Shown: piece after piece, positions 57,236-64,000 of the stretch
How the letters are laid out: the number at the start of each line of letters is the position of its first letter
Position numbering within the stretch: position 1 is the first letter of the stretch
NCBI GenBank assembly: GCA_958295885.1
Contig: OY282380.1
Coordinates: forward strand, 2,976,001 to 3,040,000
Length of the DNA stretch: 64,000 bases
Reading direction: 5' to 3'
Origin: Arenicellales bacterium
GTDB lineage: Bacteria; Pseudomonadota; Gammaproteobacteria; Arenicellales; JAJDZL01
Made by a program: the position numbers and the translations under genes
Notes under the pieces: generated by a model
What the model was told of the DNA's origin: nothing
Seen by the model: only the letters and a program-made list of their open reading frames with translations
The model's database searches: none

Positions 57236-57450
57236 CAGCCGGATCGAACAGCTGAGAAGCGAATTGGATTGAAATTACACAATTTCAAAACCTTTCTGCT
57301 CAATGCGATTTCCAAATGGACCTTCGGTTGCAGCCTCGCCTTGGGAGAAGGTGAAAAAAGTTCTGTTTACGTACAGATCATGATCAAAATAAATTATTTA
57401 AATCAATTATTTACAAATTCGTTGTACAATCCGCTTGAACTGATGACGCA
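56700..57450 (+). repeat. Long direct repeat, left copy (~750 bp)
   Basis: This segment matches 60556-61305. From about 56870 (60728 in the other copy) to the common end at TGATGACGCA the two are nearly identical over about 580 bases, with few substitutions and single-base indels. The two copies bracket about 3.1 kb holding TA pairs B and C. No inverted ends or target duplication were found. Confidence 0.85.
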
Positions 57451-57492
57451 TACGTTGCAATTATTGTGTTGCACAACAATACTGATGAAGTC

Positions 57493-57780
57493 ATGACCCA
57501 AACAACTTTTACCTTCCGTGTCGATGAAGAATTAAAAAATCACTTCAAAGCTACAGCAGAATCGCTGGATCGCACTGGCGCACAGATTTTACGTGGTTTT
57601 ATGCGAGAATTCGTCCACTCACAGCATAAAACCGAAAAAGAATACGACGCTTGGATTCGCCGAGAAGTGCAGATTGGACTAGATTCGGCTAACGCAGGTC
57701 GACTTGTACCCAACGAAGCGGTTGAAATTGATTATGCAGCTCGCAGAGCAGAAACGCGACGCACACTCAACAGCGGATGA
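57493..57780 (+). CDS. Antitoxin of TA pair B (RelB/ParD-like)
   Basis: The 95-residue protein begins MTQTTFTFRVDEELKNHFKA, a ribbon-helix-helix start (FRVDEELK) of the RelB/DinJ type, followed by LDRTGAQILRGFMREFV. The ATG at 57493 is preferred over a GTG at 57466. The stop overlaps the start of the toxin frame by four bases (ATGA). It binds toxin and DNA in related systems. The gene begins 43 bases after the left rpn-derived repeat. Confidence 0.75.
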   Translation: MTQTTFTFRVDEELKNHFKATAESLDRTGAQILRGFMREFVHSQHKTEKEYDAWIRREVQIGLDSANAGRLVPNEAVEIDYAARRAETRRTLNSG

Positions 57781-58058
57781 CAACACTGGTTTGGACGCCA
57801 GAAGCTATCGCTGATCGTCAAGAAATTTACGATTATATTGAAATAGCTAAGCCACTTGCTGCGGTTAACCTCGATGAGTTGATCGCCCGCAAAGCGAATC
57901 TTCCAGTCGACTTTCCGGGTCTAGGGTGGCCTGGCCAAATTGAAGGAACGCGCGAACTCATAGTTCACAGGAATTATTAGTTGGTCTATGACACTGTTGA
58001 AAGCCACGTGCGCGTGCTTAGAGTGCTTCATGAAGCTAGACATTGGCCGCCAAAATAA
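57777..58058 (+). pseudogene. ParE/RelE-like toxin with premature TAG (TA pair B)
   Basis: The frame starts MTTLVWTPEAIADRQEIYDY and includes LDELIARKANLPVDFPGLG and GTRELIVHRNY, typical of ParE-type toxins. A TAG at 57978-57980 interrupts it. The remaining frame, LVYDTVESHVRVLRVLHEAR, is the normal C-terminus and ends at TAA 58056-58058. A single base change (for example TTG to TAG) explains the loss. The antitoxin is intact. Confidence 0.8.
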
Positions 58059-58119
58059 ACCGGCCCCGCGGCTGAATCATCTGGAGAAGCCATTGACGAC
58101 TCAACCCCCGGTGCACCCG

Positions 58120-58143
58120 AGACGCAACTAGAGCGTCTTTTTT
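58120..58143 (+). terminator. Rho-independent terminator after TA pair B
   Basis: AGACGC (58120-58125) pairs with GCGTCT (58133-58138) and is followed by a T-run to 58143. It is 61 bases after the end of the toxin frame. Confidence 0.75.
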
Positions 58144-59089
58144 GATATGTAGCTCTGAGGCTTTGGATGCCAGATAAACTATTTTAGAGAGCGAATATTT
58201 CGGGTATTCGCGTTGCCCGCCAAATGAATGAATTCAAATTGTTAAGAGCGTCCTGGAGCAGAAGGTACAAAACTGTTAGATTGCAGGCAAGTGATAAATC
58301 CATCCACGTAGGGTATCGGGTATACAAGTGTGTCAGCCTTAGAGCCAACCTACTCTATCTGGGTATTCATGAACGTCTGTATTTTCTGAAATATGAGTGT
58401 TCGCTTATGGTCGTTAGTGTTTGAAGTAGCTCACCCAGCCAAAATTATTCCACTGAATTAGACTTTGAGAGGAAGTTACGTAAATGGTTTTTGAAATTAC
58501 AGTGATATGGAAGAAATCTGCTTGAAACCAGTTATGATCTATCCTGCTCCAAAATTTAACCCTCTTTTCGTTTGTGAGACTCTACCTAGCCTCGAATCTT
58601 GATGCGTGTACAGTCACTGAAAGAAGGTTGGCTGCATACCAAACACCGCTTTTTGTTTTAAATTCCCGGAGCGCATCTGGAACATCTCAATGTGAAGATT
58701 CACGATCTCAGCATGAGTGTTGCCGACCTAAGACAAGCCGCATTGAGATTAACGCCTGTGGCAATTGGGTAAGATTTTTCGAAATAGCCTTTGTTTTGAA
58801 GCCTATTCACAAGAGTTTCCGGTTGTCTTATGCATAAGGAATGCAAACGGAAAACAAGAGAACTTCATTCCCCGAACGTCAATGGATCGGCTCAACCACC
58901 GTAAAATGAGAAACCCCGTAGGCTGTTCTCCCGGACAGTGTACTGAATGATCGGACAATCGGCTGAATTCTCGAACCTGTTGGCTGAAGAATTTTCTAAT
59001 TTCGGATTTGGGAATGTGACATATATATTTTTGATTTACAATCGAATAAATTTAGTCGTTCTTGTCAATAGTGGCTGAGGAATGTTGAG
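58144..59089. other. Non-coding stretch inside the TA island
   Basis: About 950 bases without a gene I can support. Open frames at 58224-58424 and 58574-58837 (plus) match nothing I recognise and have no good ribosome binding sites. The stretch just before 59090 is AT-rich and probably carries the promoter of TA pair C. Confidence 0.4.
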
Positions 59090-59530
59090 ATGGAGAACTT
59101 AAGAGCAGTAGACGTCGCTGCCTATATATTGGGTGTACGGGGAAAAATGTCAGCGATGAAGCTCCAAAAACTCGTTTATTATTCGCAAGCATGGTCTCTT
59201 GTCTGGGATGAGAACCCCCTTTTTGAAGACGAAATTGAAGCATGGGTCTATGGACCAGTGATCAGAAACCTGTATGAGGAACATCGTGGACAGTTCATGG
59301 TGTCTGAAATTGCTATTGGTGATCCTGAACTGCTTGGAGAGATTGAGCGCGAGACAGTTGATGCAGTTCTTGAATTCTATGGTGACGAGTCATCTATTTG
59401 GCTTAGAGATTTATCTCACATGGAAGATCCTTGGAAAAATGCTAGAGAAGAAGCAGAACTTGCTAAAGGACAGCGCGGACAATGCATAATTTCAGAAGCC
59501 TCCATGGCGGAATATTATTCCAGCATCTAA
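59090..59530 (+). CDS. Panacea-domain (DUF4065/SocA-type) antitoxin of TA pair C
   Basis: The 146-residue protein carries the DUF4065 (Panacea) signature: VDVAAYILGVRGKMSAMKLQ, then LVYYSQAWSLVWDENPLF and EAWVYGPVIRNLYEEHRG. Proteins of this family act as antitoxins for many different toxins (PanA) or as proteolytic adaptors (SocA). The gene has an ATG start and ends 6 bases before the toxin frame. Confidence 0.88.
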   Translation: MENLRAVDVAAYILGVRGKMSAMKLQKLVYYSQAWSLVWDENPLFEDEIEAWVYGPVIRNLYEEHRGQFMVSEIAIGDPELLGEIERETVDAVLEFYGDESSIWLRDLSHMEDPWKNAREEAELAKGQRGQCIISEASMAEYYSSI

Positions 59531-59536
59531 TGACTC

Positions 59537-59977
59537 TTGGCTAGAAAAAAAGCAAGGGTCAAAAGTAGACCTTCCCCTAAAAAGCAATCTAAATCTACAT
59601 ATCGGAAAGATTTAAGTAACATTCCCTTTTCTTGGATGTTTAGTAAATGTGACAGGGAAGGGAAATGGGCATGGACCAAACTCAGAGAGTCACCGGATAA
59701 ATTTTTAAAAGTAATTGAGAAGCTTCAAGACTTTGAAACAATGAATTGGGATCAAAATGAAGCAGCTGGTAATCATCCTATTGATATTGAATGAATATCA
59801 AGAGAAGCACAGAATCGACTTAAGCATATTGGTCGAGATGAAATAGTAGATCTTATGTCATTTCGTATTACTTCGAAAGAGCGGGTTTGGTGTGTGCGAG
59901 ATTCATCACAAGTAATGAAAATTCTTTGGTGGGATCCTAATCATACGGTTTACCCAACAACAAAAAGAAACACCTAA
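59537..59977 (+). pseudogene. Partner toxin of the Panacea antitoxin with an in-frame TGA (TA pair C)
   Basis: The frame begins at a TTG (MARKKARVKSRPSPKKQSKS) and reads FSWMFSKCDREGKWAWTKL, then EKLQDFETMNWDQNEAAGNH. A TGA at 59792-59794 interrupts it. The same frame then continues ISREAQNRLKHIGRDEIVDL, RVWCVRDS and ILWWDPNHTVYPTTKRNT to TAA 59975-59977. The LWWDP...VYP ending is characteristic of the toxins that accompany Panacea antitoxins, so the two parts belong to one protein of about 146 residues. Confidence 0.75.
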
Positions 59978-60179
59978 CTGATGAGTCAGCCTTAGATTGC
60001 AGATGTTTCTTTCGGCAACTAGGTTATCACCAAATGTAATCTAAACGTCTTGCGCGCTACCTTTGGAAGACGGCATTTTGATGAGAGTGCCAGTATTTGT
60101 CGAAGAGTTGGTATTACCCCGATAATGTAGAGACACTTTAATGATAGAGTTTACCTAAGAACTGGAGGGAAATCTAAGA

Positions 60180-60405
60180 TGAGTAAAGTGGTTTACACTG
60201 AAGAATTGAAAGAACATATCTTGTAGGAGCATGAAGCGGGGATGTCGGTGAGAGAGTTTGGCTCGTAGATGGGAGCCGTCGGCGACCACGATTCAGAATT
60301 GCAAGCGTCGTATTGAGCAGTTGGAACAGGAGAATCAAATTTGTGGATGGTCATCGAACAATGAAATATCCTCAAGGGTGCCTCCGCTAAAACCATCTTG
60401 ACTCA
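60180..60405 (+). pseudogene. Possible IS3-type transposase OrfA remnant
   Basis: The plus strand encodes MSKVVYTEELKEHIL followed by a stop, then EHEAGMSVREFGS, CKRRIEQLEQENQI and, in another frame, NEILKGASAKTIL. These pieces follow the order of IS3-family OrfA (helix-turn-helix, then RRLxxENxxLxxExxILKKAxAF). Several stops and frame changes separate them. No terminal inverted repeats were recognised. The rest of 59978-60500 holds no gene. Confidence 0.4.
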
Positions 60406-60499
60406 GGTTACAAAAGTGTTGCTGACTTCAATGAGTGAAGGTCTAACGCACAAGGCCTAGCGTTAGGGATCAACTTATGGCTTGAGGGTAGACAGCTGC

Positions 60500-61085
60500 A
60501 CGAATACTGCACAATTATCGTGCGCGCCCAGCACCGGCGGGTCGTGGTCTACAGCGGGTTTCGACGCAATTGGCAGAAACCGTTCGACTGAACGGTTCGC
60601 TGTTCAGGATGCCGCCTGACGTGAAACAGATGTTTGGAGCTAACATCCCGAACTTCTAGCCTCGAGTCGTGAATCTGCGGTAGCTTGCCATGACTGGGCA
60701 GTTTCAGGGTTTGGTGAGCGAACCGGTGCTGTACATGCTTGATGTGAACTGGAGTTCTTCGAGCAGGATGCTGCAGCGGCTGTTTCGGATGAGCGAATCG
60801 ATGTCGCCGACCGAACGCAGTGAGCTCATCCCGCGCACGGTCGATTATTTTTATCGACCATCATCCCGAGTATACTATTGAAGACATCTGAGAACTGAGC
60901 AGGCCCGGATCAAAGACGAAGGTAAGAGAATCACACAGGAAGCGATATTCAGTTGGGAACGAAGAGAAGAACTGGGGCGTCAGTAAGGAATCAAACAAGG
61001 AGCTGAAAAGAGAGAAGAGCAGACTGCCAAAATAATGTTGGCCAAAGGAATGAAAATCTGTGCGATTTGCGGTTTGACTGATTGA
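60500..61085 (+). pseudogene. rpn-family nuclease pseudogene, copy P2
   Basis: The same decayed Rpn-family gene as at 56700-57235, with a little more 5' sequence: LHEYCTIIVRAQ and VVVYSGFRRNWQKPFD, a stop, then MFGANIPNF with the shared TAG. LVSEPVLYMLDVNWSSSSRM continues to a one-base shift near 60847, then KDEGKRITQEAIFSWERREE. The nuclease core is missing. Shared stops with P1 show descent from one broken copy. Confidence 0.8.
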
Positions 61086-61305
61086 ACTCCCAGCCGGATC
61101 GAACAGCTGAGAAGCGAATTGGATTGAAATTACACAATTTCAAATCCTTTCTGCTCAATGCGATTTCCAAATGAACCTTCGGTTGCAGCCTCGCCTTGGG
61201 AGAAGGTGAAAAAAGTTCTGTTTACGTACAGATCATGATCATAATTAATTATTCAAATCAATTATTTACAAGTTCGTTGTACAATCCGCTTGAACTGATG
61301 ACGCA
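60556..61305 (+). repeat. Long direct repeat, right copy (~750 bp)
   Basis: Partner of 56700-57450. The common 3' end TTGAACTGATGACGCA is reached at 61305, after which the sequences diverge. The 3' half is non-coding flank shared by both rpn pseudogenes. Confidence 0.85.
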
Positions 61306-61732
61306 GTTCTATCGTCGTTTCGATCACAGTAAGTTGAAAGTGCGCAGTGAAGAGCTGCCTTCCCACTAAAGTTAATTCGAATTCGGTTCCGTCTGCGTCA
61401 CCTAGGTTATTAGAAGCTCATTTCATGCATCCACGATTCGCAATCACGTCATGGGGCGAAAGATGCTGTCTGCCTGTTTCATTCTTTCAGGGTGTTCTGA
61501 ACTTCCTGAATCATGAGCGTTGGAATAGCAGGTGCGTCATTGATCAATTTTGTTGGACGGGATCACTTCATCGCGCGGCAGATCGCATGCTCCCATTTTA
61601 CCGTCAAATTCGTCATCTCGCAGCTGCAGGTATGAATAATCTGAATTTGAACTGGTATTGGAACAATATAATCAAACAGTAAGGTCTGCTTACGCATCTA
61701 ACCATAGAATTAAAGGGAATTGGGGTGAACTT
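61306..61732. other. Intergenic region before xseB
   Basis: A 111-codon open frame (61347-61682, plus) has no recognisable domain and its composition looks random. The boundary between the decayed island and the core operon lies here. A promoter for xseB-ispA-dxs is expected in the last 100 bases, but I cannot place it. Confidence 0.4.
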
Positions 61733-61975
61733 TTGAGCGGTTCAGAACAGCAAAACGAGTCTTCGTTTGAAGAACAGTTGAAATTACTTGAAACCATTGT
61801 TCGTAGAATGGAAAGAGGTGAACAGTCGTTGGAAGATTCTTTGCAGGATTTTCAAGCAGGAATCCAGATTGTCCGCGAGTGTCAGTCGCGGCTGAAAGAA
61901 GCTGAATTGAGAATCGTCCAACTGACCGAAAGCGAGGATGGCCGGCATAAAGAAGAGCCACTCACGCGGGACTGA
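61733..61975 (+). CDS. xseB: Exodeoxyribonuclease VII small subunit
   Basis: XseB (80 residues) pairs with XseA encoded at 47908-49293. Its helical hairpin is recognisable: SSFEEQLKLLETIVRRMERG, EQSLEDSLQDFQAGI and QSRLKEAELRI. I take the TTG at 61733 as start, with GGGGTGA upstream; the frame is open to 61658 but the extra residues do not fit the family. It begins the xseB-ispA-dxs operon, with ispA starting 9 bases after its stop. Confidence 0.88.
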   Translation: MSGSEQQNESSFEEQLKLLETIVRRMERGEQSLEDSLQDFQAGIQIVRECQSRLKEAELRIVQLTESEDGRHKEEPLTRD

Positions 61976-61984
61976 TTGGACGTC

Positions 61985-62797
61985 ATGAGTTTTGAAGCAG
62001 ACTGGCAGCGATGCAGAAAGGCGGTCGAATCCGCACTTGATGTACAGCTTCCGTCGGTAAGTGAGTCTCCCGAGAAACTCCATGAGGCGATGCGTTACGC
62101 GACTTTGGACGGCGGCAAGAGATTTCGAGCCGTTCTTCTCATCATGACCGGTGAAATGCTTGGTGTCGATACGGAAGTTTTGCTGGACCCTGCCGTTGCG
62201 ATTGAATGCGTTCACGCATATTCACTCGTTCACGACGATTTGCCGTGTATGGATGATGATCAATATCGCCGTGGCAAACTTTCCTGTTTTGCGGCTTATG
62301 ATGAAGCAACGGCCGTTCTCGTTGGCGATGCTCTTCAGACACTCGCATTTGAAATTATCGCCTCCAGTGATCAGCTGAATCATATGGGAGGGCGCAGGAG
62401 TTCACTTATCTCCGTACTCGCCAAAGCGTCCGGATCCAGAGGCATGGCGGGCGGCCAGGCTCTGGATTTGAATTTCGACAGTTCGAATGCGGATTCGTTG
62501 TTGAGAGTCCATCGATTGAAGACTGCAAAACTGATTCAGGCTTCTGTGCGATTGGGAGCTCTCGCTTATGAAAACCTCAAAGACGAAGAGTATGCTGCCT
62601 TGAGTGAATACGGAGAACTCATTGGCCTGTCATTTCAGTATCAGGATGATGTTCTTGACGATGAACATGACGTTGAATTTGCACGCCTGCGTGCGTCTGA
62701 ACTGCGAGATCAGGCGATTGGAGCGCTCAAGACACTTTCACACGACACGACGAATTTGCAGAAGATTGCTGAATTTACAGTCGAGCGCCTTTATTGA
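61985..62797 (+). CDS. ispA: Farnesyl/geranyl diphosphate synthase with a shortened C-terminal region
   Basis: IspA condenses IPP with DMAPP and GPP to make farnesyl diphosphate. The first aspartate-rich motif is in [20 protein letters not shown] and the second in [27 protein letters not shown] and [10 protein letters not shown] are also present. The 270 residues are about 25-30 fewer than usual. The missing part follows the second Asp motif, where relatives carry a loop of the form GDTxxLGKxxGxDxxxxKxTYxxLLG. Here the text passes from [20 protein letters not shown] straight into the last helices. The frame is intact, and the effect on activity is unknown. The ATG at 61985 is preferred over the TTG at 61976. 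Confidence 0.9.
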   Translation: MSFEADWQRCRKAVESALDVQLPSVSESPEKLHEAMRYATLDGGKRFRAVLLIMTGEMLGVDTEVLLDPAVAIECVHAYSLVHDDLPCMDDDQYRRGKLSCFAAYDEATAVLVGDALQTLAFEIIASSDQLNHMGGRRSSLISVLAKASGSRGMAGGQALDLNFDSSNADSLLRVHRLKTAKLIQASVRLGALAYENLKDEEYAALSEYGELIGLSFQYQDDVLDDEHDVEFARLRASELRDQAIGALKTLSHDTTNLQKIAEFTVERLY

Positions 62798-62811
62798 CAC
62801 AGGCAGATATT

Positions 62812-64000
62812 ATGGCGAAATCAACCCGATCATCTAAGAATTCCGAGCAGCGGTCTGCGATTTACAGTGAACGCTTTGATCTTTTGATGACGATCGAATC
62901 TCCCGAAGATTTGCGGAAGCTCCCGAAAACCAAACTGCAGACTGTTGTCGATCAGCTTCGAAATTATTTGATTGACGTAACATCTCAGACCGGTGGACAT
63001 TTGGCCGCTGGGCTGGGAACGGTGGAGCTGACGGTCGCCTTGCACTACTTATTTGACACGCCTCATGATCGACTCGTTTGGGACATCGGTCACCAGGCTT
63101 ATCCACACAAGATTCTGACCGGGCGCCGTGATGCGATGCACAGCATACGCCAGCCGGGCGGGGTGAGTGGATTTCTGCGTAGAGACGAGAGTGAATTCGA
63201 TTGTTTCGGGGCAGGGCACTCCAGCACTTCAATATCTGCAGCCTATGGGATGGCGGTTGCTTCAGCCGTTCAGAATGAAGGCCGTAATGTGGTTGCCATC
63301 ATTGGAGACGGAGCGATGACAGCCGGTCTGGCCTATGAAGCGCTGAACAATGCTGGAAATTCGAAAGCGAATCTCTTGGTTATCCTGAATGACAACGAAA
63401 TGTCGATTTCACCGAATGTTGGAGCGCTTTCAAATTATTTGGCGCGGATTCTGTCCGGGAAAGCGTTCATGACCGTTCGTGAAGGAAGCCGCGCCGTGCT
63501 TAGCACGATGCCACCGGTAAAGGAGATTTCACAGCGAATTGAATCACATACCAAAGGCTTGTTTCTTCCAAGTTCGCTGTTTGAAGAATTGGGATTCTAT
63601 TACATCGGTCCCATTGATGGTCACAACCTCAATACCGTAATGCGGACCATTAAAAATATGAAGAAAATTGAGGGGCCTCGGTTCCTGCACATCATCACTC
63701 AGAAAGGAAAAGGATATGACCCGGCGGAAGCAGATCCACTCGGTTATCACGGAGTGGTGCCGTTCAACCCGAAAACTGGAAAACTGGAGAAAAAATCTTC
63801 TGGAGTTTCCTACACGTCAGTTTTTAGCAAGTGGCTGTGCGATATGGCAGAAAGAGATGAGCGTCTGATTGGCATCACACCCGCGATGCGAGAAGGTTCA
63901 GGTTTAGTGGAGTTTCAAAAGAGGTTTCCGGCTCGATACTTTGATGTTGGCATTGCCGAACAGCATGCCGTTACATTCGGCGCAGGCATTGCATGTGAGA
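62812..64000 (+). CDS. dxs: 1-deoxy-D-xylulose-5-phosphate synthase, 5' part (cut by window edge)
   Basis: DXS joins pyruvate and glyceraldehyde 3-phosphate with thiamine diphosphate, the first step of the MEP isoprenoid pathway. The window holds the first 396 codons. Visible motifs are [38 protein letters not shown], the TPP motif [18 protein letters not shown] with [12 protein letters not shown], and PTxDGH-like [11 protein letters not shown]. The [13 protein letters not shown] segment at the edge begins the pyrimidine domain. It follows ispA by 14 bases, so both steps of isoprenoid supply are cotranscribed. Confidence 0.96.
   Translation, partial: MAKSTRSSKNSEQRSAIYSERFDLLMTIESPEDLRKLPKTKLQTVVDQLRNYLIDVTSQTGGHLAAGLGTVELTVALHYLFDTPHDRLVWDIGHQAYPHKILTGRRDAMHSIRQPGGVSGFLRRDESEFDCFGAGHSSTSISAAYGMAVASAVQNEGRNVVAIIGDGAMTAGLAYEALNNAGNSKANLLVILNDNEMSISPNVGALSNYLARILSGKAFMTVREGSRAVLSTMPPVKEISQRIESHTKGLFLPSSLFEELGFYYIGPIDGHNLNTVMRTIKNMKKIEGPRFLHIITQKGKGYDPAEADPLGYHGVVPFNPKTGKLEKKSSGVSYTSVFSKWLCDMAERDERLIGITPAMREGSGLVEFQKRFPARYFDVGIAEQHAVTFGAGIACE

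Noticed and set aside
57978..59794. Programmed stop-codon readthrough or selenocysteine in the toxins of TA pairs B and C
   Set aside because: One stop is TAG, the other TGA, a third toxin nearby has TAA plus a frameshift, and no selenocysteine insertion structure or pyrrolysine context is visible. Simple decay is the better explanation.

Overview
The window looks like a chromosome segment of an unclassified gammaproteobacterium. The evidence is gene order: xseB-ispA-dxs, suhB/trmJ, mutS-fdxA, ndk-rlmN-hisS-yfgM-bamB-der and the divergent xseA/guaB-guaA are arrangements typical of that class. The core blocks (about 32-55 kb and 61.7-64 kb) are densely packed and look intact. The blocks between them are more AT-rich and hold defence genes, toxin-antitoxin remnants, a MITE and many pseudogenes, which suggests a host with substantial mobile-element traffic and relaxed selection. 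I cannot name the organism.

Layout. 0-5.1 kb: a glutamine synthetase-family enzyme, glutathione synthetase (gshB) and glutamyl-tRNA synthetase (gltX). 5.6-17 kb: a complete type I-E CRISPR-Cas locus on the minus strand (cas3-cas8e-cas11-cas7e-cas5e-cas6e-cas1-cas2, a very short leader, then 38 repeats and 37 spacers). 17.4-21.7 kb: a MITE copy, a small DUF1640-like gene, tRNA-Ala, a TIR-like/SLOG/double-TIR cluster and tRNA-Glu. 22-25.8 kb: an insulysin-like protease, pncC and thpR. 26.2-31.7 kb: a helicase/DUF2290 pair, then an Rpn-family nuclease gene broken by a second MITE copy and followed by two orphan C-terminal cassettes. 31.9-54.5 kb: housekeeping genes. 52.5-55 kb: a DUF3501/CCG oxidoreductase/rubrerythrin operon. 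55.4-61.3 kb: a decayed island with IS110 and IS3 remnants, three toxin-antitoxin pairs whose toxins all carry disrupting mutations, and two copies of the same rpn pseudogene as long direct repeats. 61.7-64 kb: xseB, ispA and the 5' part of dxs.

Main observations. (1) One spacer encodes the HIGH-motif segment of GltX. It differs from the host's own gltX, which lies about 2 kb away, at 8 positions, all of them third codon positions, so it probably came from a relative's gltX. (2) All 37 spacers have a pyrimidine next to the repeat in transcript orientation, which points to a PAM ending in Y; the gltX site has AAC there. (3) Cas7e carries an internal duplication of about 91 residues. (4) The two MITE copies are each bounded by perfect 10-bp target duplications, and removing one restores a 313-codon rpn reading frame exactly. 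(5) The rpn locus is organised as one gene plus tandem orphan C-terminal cassettes. (6) The TIR-SLOG-ThsB-like cluster and the helicase/DUF2290 pair are candidate defence modules without a confirmed function here.
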